A stretch of DNA of 57,150 nt from Chara braunii (Eukaryota; Streptophyta; Charophyceae; Charales; Characeae): the NCBI GenBank assembly GCA_003427395.1, contig BFEA01000250.1:1729917-1787066 (forward strand), read 5' to 3'. The notes under the pieces are model-generated. The model did no database searches. It was not told the DNA's origin and saw only the letters and a program-made list of their open reading frames with translations. Shown here piece after piece: positions 1 through 10,812 of the stretch. The position numbers were made by a program, and so were the translations under genes. How positions within the stretch are numbered: the stretch's first letter is position 1; each line of letters opens with the position of its first letter.

Positions 1-539
1 ACAGGATAGGGCCTACGCGAGGCACGACTACCTACACCTTACGGGAGCTGTCACCTCCCTTCGGTGGGCGTATCCCCGCCGAGCTACCAGTCCACGGTAC
101 GAAAGCTAATCAGCTGCAGTCGCAGAGGTGGACCAGCCGAGGGCGTTTCTCGTTCGCTGTAGCATAGGGGGTACGCGCGGTAATACGCCTCTATTGGACC
201 CGCACGCGAACCGACATCTTGGGGGGGCTGAGGTCCCAAGCGCGACTCATCGTCGGTCGACTAGGACGCTTCCCACACACCACGCGCACTTCACGTTACG
301 AACACAAGGACATAAAAACATGTACACGCACACGTACGAAACGACATAACACAAACAACGCGACAACGCTCCTAGCCCCTCAGTAGCCGTCCCATAACTT
401 TCGGACGCAAAAATCGAATAGCCGTCGCGCGCGGGACTTAGGATAAAAACGCGCGGACGCAGGGCCTACTCATATCGACTCGCAATGCAAACGTACGCAA
501 GCAGTCGCAATGATGGCGTACTATGTAGTGCCCATAATC
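1..539. other. Non-coding sequence, nothing recognised
   Basis: No convincing coding region or RNA gene is visible. Reading frames are short and lack recognisable motifs. The sequence leads directly into the hairpin cluster that begins at base 540, so it may belong to the same undefined element. Confidence 0.4.
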
Positions 540-787
540 AAGCGGTCCCTCGTGGATCCGAGTACCGCTTATGACGCTCAAGTGTCAAACTTGAAGTGTC
601 GTGAGGGCCTAACCCTTCACGACATTGCACGGCTGAAGGAAATAGTCGTGCAGCCGCCGCTACGCCTTAGGCTCTTGACCTGAGCGTCTCGGTAGGTAAA
701 TCAAATAGGCTCTGCGCGAGTGAAGACCCCTCCCCCGCAGAGCTTAGGGCTTGGGATGTCCTGGACAAGGACCTCGAATCCCAGCCC
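540..787. repeat. Cluster of seven consecutive hairpins
   Basis: Seven stem-loops follow one another with short spacers. They are AAGCGGT/ACCGCTT (540-570, with inner CTCG/CGAG), TCAAGT/ACTTGA (578-594), TGTCGTGA-GGG/CCC-TTCACGACA (597-624), TGCACG/CGTGCA (626-652), ACGC-TTAGG/CCTGAGCGT with one bulge (662-687), GCTCTGCG/CGCAGAGC (709-743), and GGGC..GGGAT/ATCCC.GCCC with inner GTCCT/AGGAC (747-787). The stem sequences are unrelated to each other, so this is not a simple tandem repeat. The complementarity is read directly from the sequence. Whether it is transcribed or folds as RNA is inference. Confidence 0.6.
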
Positions 788-1639
788 AGGACCAACGTCC
801 GACTAAGAAAATCAACAAGCAGGAATAAAAATAGAAGTAGGGGTCTCCCCTAGGTTCTTCAGTCCCAGCTTCTGGACGGGCTTTTAATATGGAGATTCTT
901 CAACCCAAATGCAAGCATTCATCCCAAGTATACCCATGTATACGTATATAAGGGTTAAATATGTGACGATCGCTCCTCATGGTTTCGCTGGGGTTTCTCA
1001 TAATAATACGTATATGTGTGATCGCAGGCAACCAAATCCAGAATCTGATTCACAGCACATACCTGCCATCACATCAACGAACCAAATCAACAGTCCACAC
1101 ACTACACGGAGTCAACCCCAACCACCTTCGACATTCATACCCTTCGCTTTAGCCATGCAAGCCCCAAACCTCCTGTCCAACCAACCTTAATTAAATACTC
1201 AGCACCTTTGTTAAATGACCATTCAATAAAAGTCCGGGTGAAACCTTAATAAAACAATAAAATTCACCAGGGCTTAAGCCTTTTAGGTTGAGAGTGGAGG
1301 GTGAGTTGAAATTGAGTCGTAAACCGACGAATCGGCAACCGACCTGTTATCAGTGATAACAGATGATGATCCTCAAGGGATCAAGCTGGATCTNATCCTG
1401 AACTTGACTCAAATGATCAAAGAAACCTGTAATACACAACAGATCAATCCCCAAACTAGATCATAAGTGTATGGAGAATACAAATCCATAATACATCCTC
1501 ACTAAAAAACTTCCTAACTAAACCTAAGTCTATTTTTAAGTCAGTGCTTAAGCTGAAAGTAGACCAACTACAAGATCTCCCCTACTTTGGGCGGATCGCT
1601 TGAATCACCATCTGTCAAAATATAATCTATCTCCTCTGA
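788..1639. other. Non-coding, A/T-rich, no gene seen
   Basis: No recognisable protein motif. The stretch separates two repeat regions and probably belongs to the same repetitive element. Confidence 0.35.
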
Positions 1640-2210
1640 ACTAAGGAAATTTTTGCCAGCGCTTCCCGTAGGACAATTGTCTTTCATAATTTATATAAGT
1701 CGAAAATATGATAAATAAAAATAAATTCTAACTCTTGGAAAGTCAAATCTTGTCTAACTCCCTGAGTTAGTAGAAATTTAGGCAGCACTCTCTTTAGAAG
1801 AGGAGACTTTCCGGATTTATACTAAGTCAGATATAAAGCAGGAGATAATCTCTAACTCCTGGAACGTCAAATTATGTCTAACTCTCTGAATTAGTAGAAA
1901 TTTGGGCAGCACTCCCTTTAGAAAAGGAGACTTCCCAGATTTATACTAAGTCAGATACAAAAACAGAAATGATCTGTAACTCTGGATAATCAAATTATGT
2001 CTAACTCTCTGAATTAGTAGAAATTTTGGCAGCACTCCCTTTAGAAAGGAAAACTTCCCAGATTTTAACTAAGCCAGATATATGAAAAAGACAAGTTTAA
2101 TTTTGAGAAGTCAAAAAGTTAGCTAACTTCTTGGATTTGTAAAAATTTCGGCAGCGCTTCCCGTAGGAAAAGTAGCTTGCCAAGATTTATACAAAGCCAG
2201 GTATAAGAAA
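1640..2210. repeat. Degenerate ~123-bp tandem array (five units)
   Basis: Five diverged units can be aligned on the phrase AAATTT-GGCAGC-CTCCC-TTTAGA, starting near 1647, 1774, 1898, 2021 and 2143, a period of about 122-127 bp. Within most units the flanks of the core are complementary: AAATTTGGG pairs with CCCAGATTT at 1898-1942 using one G-T wobble, and AAATTT-GGC pairs with GCC-AGATTT at 2143-2187. A smaller inner hairpin (CTCC/GGAG or CTTCC/GGAA-AG) also recurs. No open frame runs through the array. Confidence 0.7.
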
Positions 2211-2489
2211 AAGATCTCAGAAAATGCAAGAATTAACCTAAGTAAAAAAAAAAGTTATTACAGAAAATGCACGAATTGACACTAACTCCTATAGCTCTAG
2301 CACGTGGCGAGCAACTAAAGCAACTACCTATAATAATGAAACTTAAACAAACTGGTCATCCCATCCAGTCACATGCAAACCAAACCACCAATGTAAGTAC
2401 TTCTCGCCACCCCAAGTTTATTCCATATAGATAGTTCATGAATCTTCAAGTTCTTGAATCCTTATACCCATCTTACATAAGACATAGAG

Positions 2490-3175
2490 CTAGACCATTC
2501 GTCATAGAAACAATGCCCAACTTGTCCTTATGATATACACGAACGGGTTGCACAACTACTTCTTTCTTCTTTTGGGCAGATGACTAGGCCATTCACCATG
2601 GAAACAATGCCTAGTCGCCCTGAGCTGTTTTAATATCCAAAAATTTAGTATTTCTCTGACTTTGTTTTCAAAAGAAAAACAAATATGGGCAGGGGACTGA
2701 ACCATTCACAGTAGAAACAATGTTCAGCTTGCCCAAACTATTTCCATTTATACTTAGTATTTTCCTTTCTCTCTTCTTAATGATATGGCTTAACGCTGGA
2801 CCATTCACAGTAGAAACAATGCCCAGCTGCCAATTCACATGCAAATATACATAAAATACTTTCCTTTATACTCAGTTTAAATTATGTGCGTGGTTATCAG
2901 GCTAAACCATTCACCATNGAAACAATGTTTAGCCTTAGACCAAAGGTTCTCCCTCAAAAATAAACAAGAATTTAAACCCCTTCAATCAGGCAACCCTCAG
3001 AGTTAACTAAGGTAGCCAGGCCATTCACAGTAGAAACAATGCCTGGTTCCCAGAAAACAATCAAATAAACACTACGACCAGGCCATTCACAGTAGAAACA
3101 ATGCCTGGTCCTTCAGAAAACAGCCAAATAAACACAGCCCTGAGCCATTCTCAGTAGAAACAATGCTCAGGCTTT
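2490..3175. repeat. Array of hairpins with a shared loop and covarying stems
   Basis: Eight copies of CATTCACAGTAGAAACAAT or a close variant occur near 2496, 2590, 2703, 2802, 2908, 3022, 3084 and 3146. The bases on each side differ between copies but stay complementary: GACTAGGC/GCCTAGTC (2582-2616), CTGAAC/GTTCAG plus GGGCA/TGCCC (2687-2734), GCTGG/CCAGC (2795-2827), AGGCTAAAC/GTTTAGCCT (2899-2935), CCAGGC/GCCTGG (3016-3046), GACCAGGC/GCCTGGTC (3076-3110) and CCTGAGC/GCTCAGG (3139-3171). The first copy has lost its stem. ATT/AAT inside the phrase extends the stem past a bulged C. Compensatory change of this kind points to selection on structure or to palindrome-correcting repair. Confidence 0.85.
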
Positions 3176-6029
3176 GGTTGACCTTATCATACGCATGCAG
3201 TTTACCTTCCTCCCACCTTCCCCCAGTTCATCCTTAGTCTGCTTTCAATCAGAACAAGGTAAAAACTTAGGCTTCACTCTCACATATTCTTTCCATTCAA
3301 TCTGATTAGGTCAAAAAAAAGAAAACAATAATCATAGGGACAACTCATGCATACATCAATCATACTGCAGGGAGATAGGCAAACATGGGTAGTAGTGGAG
3401 TTTATATAGATAAAGATGTTTTACCTGAAGGTTCCCTGCCTCCAGAACCTCGCCTAGGTTCCGGCAGAGCTCCCGCAATCGGTGGGTGGACTCCCCACAG
3501 AGTCTTGATGCGGACCTACGGGTTGCAATCCCGCCTGCCGCCTTCCTATCGTAACCAAGGACCAAACTGAGAGTTAGAAAGGATAGAAATAGAAGGTAGA
3601 GACTCTCAGATCCAAGAATGGTGCTCTCAGCCTCGCGGGAGAGGGCCTCGTAATCTTGGATCGCCTGAGGGCCCCGCAATGACAACCAGAAAATAACAGC
3701 TTTGGTCAACTCTCTAGGTCAAACCACTGAAGTCAAACTTCCAAAGACTCCTCGAACTGCTGCACCAACCCCCTACTTGCCAGGTCTGATCACCTCTCTG
3801 AGTTCTAGCATCTCTCCTTAGCCTGATCGCGACTATACGACAGCTTGTAACAGCCCTCAAACATAGCAGCAGTGATAAACAACGGCGATCCCTGCTACCG
3901 CAGTCTACCCGGAGCAGTAGCCTATGCACTGCCAACAGCAGCTCCTCTTGCAGTCCAACCACAGCNGCCCAGCANCCCGNATTTGCCCTTAGATGTCGCC
4001 GCAGTACTCAGCGGCGTTTCAGCAGTAACAACAATAGCAGGTCGTATGCGGCAGCAATTCCCCTCGGTCTGACCCCTGTTCCTCTCTCTCTGCTTGCACT
4101 CACAATCTCCTTCTAACGAACCTGGTCAGTCCCTTGACCAGGTGAACGCTCCCGCCCGGGCTGGTTTAACAGGTCGAGCTATGTGCAATGTATACCAACA
4201 ACAGGTACGTGTGCAGCCCGTAGCACTGGAGATAGGAGCCAAGACAACCGTGTAGAGACATGGTTACGATGGTCGAGGCAGCAACCCCAACGTATATGGC
4301 TGTGAATACAGCAGCGAGCCGAGAAGCCTGCGTATCCGTCAAAGGTGCGAAATGAGAGTGGGCCTCTCGTTATTACTCCAGATTCCTACAGAACTAGAAT
4401 CTGGCAGCGTTGCAAACCACGACTCAGAACAGGTTAGCGGGCCGGCGCAGTAACTACACATGCAAGGGAGCCAACTACAGTTCACGCGTTATGCAAGTAA
4501 ATCTTCTGCGTTCTCCTTCTTCGTCGATAGCAAAAAAACGGGGCGAGTCCTCCGTCAGAATGCACGAAGATCCACTGTGCCCTCGTACAAGGCTGCGCGG
4601 CACTGGCCACCCCACTTAGTAAGCTCCTTCTCTGTGTGTGTGCGTGTGTGAGCAAGGCCGCGACGAATCCTTCGCTAGACCGTGGAAGGATACGCTGTCT
4701 CCCCCCCTCCCGACAGTTTATTAGAATGAGCAAAGACTGTTATGAATCTAAATGCTAAAACACGGCTAAATGCATTCGTCGCTTTGTCCCTTCTCCCCCA
4801 GCGCAGCCTATGGATCGCATAGCCCCGATTCCATACCCTTACTGCAGAGTCCCATTGCGCCACTAAACTCGCAATCTTCCAAAACCGCTATTCAGCTTTT
4901 TCGCTCGCCTAAGTCCATGAAAATTCGGGTAGAAACTTCACTTCTTCAACGCCTGCCATGTCCGCCTACACCCCCTCTTCGCGCAAACTGTTCTTCGTCT
5001 ACTTCTCTTTTCACTAACTCTCTTCTACATCTGATCTCAAGTACGGACTCGCCCAACATAGAACCCTCAATCTAACTCCCTTTCCGGCTCGATCTCGCTG
5101 AAGTATCGAGCGAAAATCTCAACTTCTGCTTTCTGCCATAGCCCACTTCCGAGACCCTTTACGCAGCACACCTTCTCTCTACCTCCCCACACACTCCTTC
5201 ATTCCCAAAACTAACAACACTATTGAATTCGCCTCGCCTGAGAACCCAGGTTAGCCTCTTTACTCGCCCGATTTTATCAAGATCCGGGCGAGATACATGA
5301 CCTTTCTCTTTCATTCACTTTCCTCCATCTCCCACGCATGTTTTTCCTTACTAACTTCGTAATGTACTACTATCTTCTTAATCTAATTGCATATTCGGGG
5401 TCGCCCACCCCGAAAACCCCTGTTGAGTGCTTTTCCCCGTCCGAAATTGTCAAGGATCGGGCGTGATAGATGACTCTACCCCCTACCAGAGCCATTCCCC
5501 CACACTCCGCATGTACCTGGCGCAAAAGCTCGTCCGAGTTCATTCACCTTTTCTCAGCGCCCTTCTGCCCACAACGCTCCGCTGCCCGTCACTACCCCTG
5601 CGCTCGACAGCGCACAGCGCCTCACAGCGTTAGCTTTCTCCGCTCTCCCTCTTCACCCGCTCCGGTCTACAGCCCCGGTACTTCCCTGTGCGCTATCTCA
5701 CCGCCCGCTGTTCCCTAGCACTGCCGCCGCTGCTCCAGCTCGTCCAACTGGGATTAGTGCCCCGCACACATCCTACACCGGATCCCGCCCAGATCCGGCC
5801 GCCTGTCTTTTACCACCCCGTCGGCTTCGGCCCTTCTCTAGCTTAGGCGTATCATCCTTGCGCAGGAGCTGTGCTAAGCTTCCTTGTATCGTTCCAATTT
5901 TTAACGGATGTCCCGAAGGACTCCTACCGCAATACCTCGCGGCCCTCCGAAATGGCCCAGGGCAAGTCAGAATTAAATCGAGAAATGATCCGCATATTTT
6001 ATTTTTTTTTCTCATCAGGTCCCAACATA
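3176..6029. other. Long non-coding stretch
   Basis: No convincing gene is visible; short open frames on both strands overlap without recognisable motifs. Between about 3430 and 3510 further hairpins occur, such as GAACCT/AGGTTC and GTGGG/CCCAC, suggesting that the hairpin-rich element extends to about 3.5 kb. The part from 4.6 to 5.8 kb is pyrimidine-rich and featureless to me. Confidence 0.4.
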
Positions 6030-6032
6030 TGA

Positions 6033-6094
6033 GCTCAAACCCAGGTCTGTATTTCAGCACTTCATGGGTGTACCCACTGAGCTGGGCTCTTGGG
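6033..6094 (-). repeat. tRNA-like SINE head
   Basis: Read on the minus strand, the segment carries an A-box-like stretch (CAGCTCAGTGGG) and, about 50 bases downstream, a B-box-like GGGTTTGAGCTC. This is the layout of the internal RNA polymerase III promoter of tRNA genes. It lacks proper acceptor pairing, so it is not a working tRNA gene. An A-rich run follows about 30 bases downstream on the minus strand (the T run at 6000-6010 on plus). A tRNA-derived SINE is the best reading. Confidence 0.45.
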
Positions 6095-6396
6095 GCCTGC
6101 CACACCTTCGGCACCGCGGCGCAGCCTTCAAGCAGCCCCTTTTTGAGTACAACACACCCCTACGCGCTGCGTCCCTAGACAAAACGGTGCCGTGCTTCAC
6201 CGCGGCCACAAAAACAGTGTGTAATTGCACTTCAGGCAGCCCCGCGAATGCGACACCCCTTGCTGCGGCGAAGTGGCGGATTCTCGCCAGCAACCGGAAC
6301 TCGCGAACCCGCCGGATGGGGCACTCACTCAAGGCCCCCAACTGCCGTGGCGATCATTAAGCCCGGCGTCGCGTCCACATCAATGGCCCGTCGGAG

Positions 6397-6407
6397 TATA
6401 TAAAAAG
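6397..6407 (+). promoter_or_regulatory. TATA-box-like sequence
   Basis: TATATAAAAAG stands out in GC-rich surroundings about 530-600 bases upstream of the gag-like frame at 7 kb. It could be the core promoter of the element that carried that gene. Nothing else supports it, and TATA-like strings are common by chance. Confidence 0.2.
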
Positions 6408-6924
6408 ATACGTCACTTAGAAAAATATTTAGAAAACGTCACCACTAATGAGACGCCGCTGCTAACAAAACCGAGGGGGATAGCCCTTACGGCCCTCAAC
6501 CCCATCGGCGTCCTCCTCGATGCTCCGCTGCCACTGTGTCGACGCTCGCCGACCTCGGTCCCCAAACTCGTGTAGTGGACACCTTCGGGGATAGCAGTTG
6601 GTCGCGGAGTGGAACCACTGGCTCACACGCCCCGGGGACAATCTTGTCCCTACGGACGACATCGAACTTGGTGGGATTCGAGCGTCCCAGCACGAGCCGG
6701 CGGTGATGCTTCCGGAGCTCATCCCCTTTCAACGTCCCCAATGAACCGCTCCCAACTCTCCACCTTCGCTCTCCCATCTCTCTTCCCCACCTTCTGGCAG
6801 TCTAGTATTCACCCTCGCTTCTCCTTCTGTCTGGAACCGCTCGCTATCCCCCTTCTCGATCCAAGGCAGTAAGAGCAATGGTGTGAACATTTCGTCGATC
6901 TTTTGGTGTGTCTGGTCGGAGTGT

Positions 6925-7825
6925 GACTCACGTGGACAAGGGACGAGGAACACCGTGCTTGGGCCGAGTACCTGGAGCTACTGATCATCCAGGCCTGGCG
7001 GACAGAGGTGGAAGGCGATCTTCTTGGATTCCTGTTCGGATCGGTGCGGCCAGACCATCGCCAGCTGATCGTGCAGGAACTTACGGTTCCTCTCGCGCAG
7101 TTGGTTGACGATCTTCCCCTTGATATCGTCTCACAGAGCGACGAGAGCCCGGTCCCGCACGTCCTCACACGAACTCTGACACCTTACCTCCAGTGGTCAG
7201 CCTGCCTCGAAGGGCCGCGAAGCCATAACAACCCGCCATCGCAACGGGGATACCTGGACCCGCGGGAGATAGTCGACCTCGCTTTCTTCCAGGATCGAAC
7301 AGTCTCCGAAGACGAGGAGCTAGCGATAGAAGAAGAAGCAGAGGAAGAAAAAGAAGGCACAGAGGAGGAAGAAGAGGAGGAAGAAACACCGGAAGAAGGC
7401 AATTATAGTGAACACAGCGAAGGGGAGCAGAGTGAGGATGAAGAAGAAGAAGAGGAAGACGAGGAAGAGGAAGAATTGGAGCTGGAAGAATTCGAGTGGG
7501 AAATCTCGGCAGAAGAGGGGGAACGAACGGACGCTCAGGCGGAGGACCTCGAGGCAACGCGTAAAAGAGAAGAGATTGCGGCCGGAAAGCGACAGCTGGA
7601 ATTTGCAAGCGGAGCAAATCTGCCGATCTCCGATGATCCCGCCAAGATCCGGAGCCGCCCAAGCCCGGAGATGGGGACCCAACTGCCGAGACTTCAAGCG
7701 CACCGGACAGGCGGCGACGAAGCCGATCCCCCTCCCCCTCCACCTCCGACCGTCCACCAGTTCGAGCCTGTACCGATGCGGGCCATCGGGCTTCGTCCCC
7801 GGTCCTTATGCCGTCGTCCCCTTGA
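6925..7825 (+). pseudogene. Glutamate-rich gag-like retroelement protein, frameshifted
   Basis: The open frame before the first Met (from the stop at about 6922) already reads like protein (EYLELLIIQAWRTEVEGDLL). The first ATG in frame is at 7008. An N-terminal helical part of about 90 residues is followed by DPREIVDLAFFQDR and then a long acidic tract of mostly Glu (about 7310-7510). Next comes a conserved-looking KREEIAAGKRQLEFASGANLP segment (7564-7626). After about 7650 the 7008 frame turns into unlikely proline-rich text, whereas the frame one base back continues sensibly with a basic Arg/Ser tract (RRRRSRSPSPSTSDRPP) up to a TGA at 7823-7825. This implies a single indel near 7640-7660. 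No zinc knuckle or enzymatic motif is seen. The style matches gag-like proteins I associate with Chara repeats, which is recollection. No pol gene follows, so the copy is incomplete. Confidence 0.5.
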
Positions 7826-10300
7826 TCACTTCACTCTCCGCCAGATCACCACCCGCGTCACCTTCCCCCGTAATCCCTTCCCGATTGATACCTTTCGATT
7901 TTTCTACGCCACCCGCCTTGTTGTCACTGTTCACCCCCACCCCTCAACCAGGTGTGCCCTCCCCGACTTCTGTCTTTATGCCCTCCTCTTCAGTGTCGCG
8001 TGGTGAGGCCACAATATCGTCAAGGTTTATTGCATGATCACGGGGACTATCCCCGCATGCGAGAACCACGATCAATTCTGCGCGGCACTCTTCCGAACCT
8101 TCGCCACCCTCTACCCTGACTATCTTGTCTCCCCCCCTCATAGTGGTAATCGATTCCCTCGCTTCCACCGGATCGTCCAATATCAGGAGCTTCCGGAGAC
8201 AGTCGCGGGATTGGAACGCTTTCTACCCCCACATCCGACCAACCCACCCCCTCGCCATGCCCCCATGTATCGTCTTCCCTTTCCCCTTCCCTTAGGACAT
8301 TGAGGCTTGGTTGATTGGTGCGTGCCACGGCGATGGCACGAATAATCCGCTCTTTGGATTGAAGAAAGCCCCTCCTGAGGAACTCGTAGGACAGAGCCTC
8401 GTATGCCACGTTGGATGACGTCCACACTCCTTCACACGGTAAATGGCAACGAAAAGCTCCGTGTGTCGATCGATTAGAGAAATTGACACGTGTCATGATT
8501 CAAGCAAGCAGGAACTTGCTTAAGATTGGAACCCCCTGGGCGTCATATATGTGACGAACCGAATTCTGTTCCGCGCGGTTTTTTGCGCGATAACAATGAG
8601 GGGTCCTAAGCTGGGAAGGATGGGCCAATTAGGGGAGATCGGGATTGAGGGAGAATTGCATCAGTGTCCTCGCTTTTTTTTCGTCTTTTCTCTTTCGTGG
8701 CTTCTTTTCGGATGGCTGGATTCAGGGTCGGGCAAGTCCCGGGATGATTGATTGAGTGGTTGCCGCGCTGACCAGATACGATTAATAACGGTTGACGTCA
8801 CTTCTTTTCTGTGTGGTTGGAGGTCGCACGGGAATTATGTTTCGTTCTTTTTGAATTTCTTTTTCGAATCTTGTCGAACCCTTAACGGCTCTCGGAACTT
8901 CGGATTTTCTTTTCGGAATTTATGTTTTTTTTTGCATTAGCTAGAAATTTAGGAATTTAGGATTTTCTTTTGCCACGCAACGCTTTTTGCTTATGCGCTT
9001 CTTTTAGCGGCTGCAACGGAGCTCTGATTAGTCGACGCCCTTAATCGTGTGTGTAACTGTAATTTTGGGCGGGCGCCATTGTAACTGTATCTTTCTAATT
9101 GAACTTCGTCTTTCCCGCTTTCGCTTTTTCTCTTGCTGTGTATAGCTAGCCCGCGGACTGCATGCTAGGATCGATGCGTGGAGAAAGGCTACGTCCCCCA
9201 CGTCACGATCTGGCCATGCAGAACGCAGGCACTCCCTCTCCTAATCTCCTTTCTAAGTCCTTGGAATCCCGTCTTCTTCCCGCATGCATGCACGTTATAA
9301 ATTTCGGCTGCGCGATTAGATAGCTCTCTTAACCAGTCGTTGGAATCTCGGGGAGCGCAATCAGTGAGGGTCGGCTCGCGAGCGAAGTAAGAGATGAGTT
9401 GAAGTGGGAGTCGGGCGACCCGACGAGCTGGTGCCGAACGCGCAGGGTTGACGCGGCCCACGCCGGACTGTGGGCGTGGGCGAACCTGACGGGTGCGGGA
9501 GGACTAAGCGGGGTGACGACTTAGTGGGTTGGTGTGTGACGATGGACTCTCCTCATCTGAGAGAGAGAGAGAGAGAGAGGAAGAGGGAGCTGAGGTTGAT
9601 GGACGCGGATTTGCAGTTTTCTTTGTCTTCTCTTCCTCCTTGCTTTTGTATATAAGTTTTGATCTCGGCTCAGGGCGATTCGCCCGTTTCCTTTTGTTTT
9701 CGGGGTCTTAGCTTGGTTTCCGCCCACACTCGTTTTGCGATTGATCTCGATTTTGTTTATGGGGTGTTTTGTCGAATGAATGGATGAATGAATGTCATGT
9801 CTGATGCGTTTCCTTTTGTCTGATCCTCGTCTTTGCTTGTCGTTTTGATGCACTCATGAGCCTAATCGTCAATACTGCTTCCATTGCTGGTTATCCTCTT
9901 TTGAGCTACTGTTGTTGCCGTGATGCGTAATAGCACCTTGCATGCTCATGAACGATTGTGTACGGGATTATGGAGTAATTAGATGATGGGGTAGTGTTTG
10001 TTCACAGACAAACGAACACCTCGCGGGGATGCGTGTAAGCGCGATCTGATCTGCGCAGCCTACACGTATCCACGCGGGCCGATTCGCGACCATTGACGAA
10101 CTTGACACCTTCGATACCGGGTACGTGGGAACTTTCCCTTCCCCCACGCGCCTAAACGGATAGGAGTTTCCAATATCACATTGGAAAATCCCCTTGTCGA
10201 TTAGACGCGTGCGGGAGGATTCCATCACACTGCAATGATAAGATGCCGAGCTCTTGGGATTCAGAGTACTTCGACCCTTGGGTGAGAGAATGTATTAGGC
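7826..10300. other. Non-coding stretch with a short GA microsatellite
   Basis: No recognisable gene. The only simple feature is a (GA)n run at 9559-9580. Candidate open frames at 8047-8496 (minus) and 9968-10228 (minus) have no motif I know. Confidence 0.4.
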
Positions 10301-10812
10301 AAAGATAGCTGGAATTCCCCTGCCTAACCGAGAATCAATTATGCCACAGGGAGTTTCACTGTGCCACAACCAGCGATCCGAGGTGCCCCGATTATCCAAC
10401 TACAGATAACTCGCACTACTTCATATCCCCCGGTTTCGTCGTTATCACTACCCGTTTCCCTGCCTTCCGTCTCCTCCTCCCGTATCACCAACTCACGGTG
10501 GTTCCGTGGAATTCCATCGCCCCATACTGGCCCCGCACGCCTTGTGGAAATTGTCGGCGACGCGGCAACTGACGAGCCCCTGAAACTAGGGGGCCTAACC
10601 CAAACGCACAACGGCAGACGCCACGTGGCTGCACCCAAAGGCCCGACTCATCGGAATCATAGCCATCACGGGCAGACCTCTTCCCGAACTGCCGCCCCCA
10701 AAACAAATGGATCGGACGACCTTGAATGCACCGCGCATGCCATCTGCCTTATGCTGCATGACATAGAATGCCAACAGACCGAAAGTAACCCGCCCTTAGC
10801 CCTATTGCATCT

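Noticed and set aside
2490-3175. CRISPR-like array
   Set aside because: The spacing is irregular, the repeat is short and forms the loop rather than the stem, and the context is a eukaryotic repeat region with no cas genes.
7165-7743. Minus-strand frames of 145-192 residues rich in Leu, Phe, Ser and Pro
   Set aside because: They are mirror images of the glutamate-rich tract on the plus strand.
8047-8496. 149-residue minus-strand frame
   Set aside because: No recognisable motif; overlaps the decayed 3' side of the gag-like element. It could not be supported.
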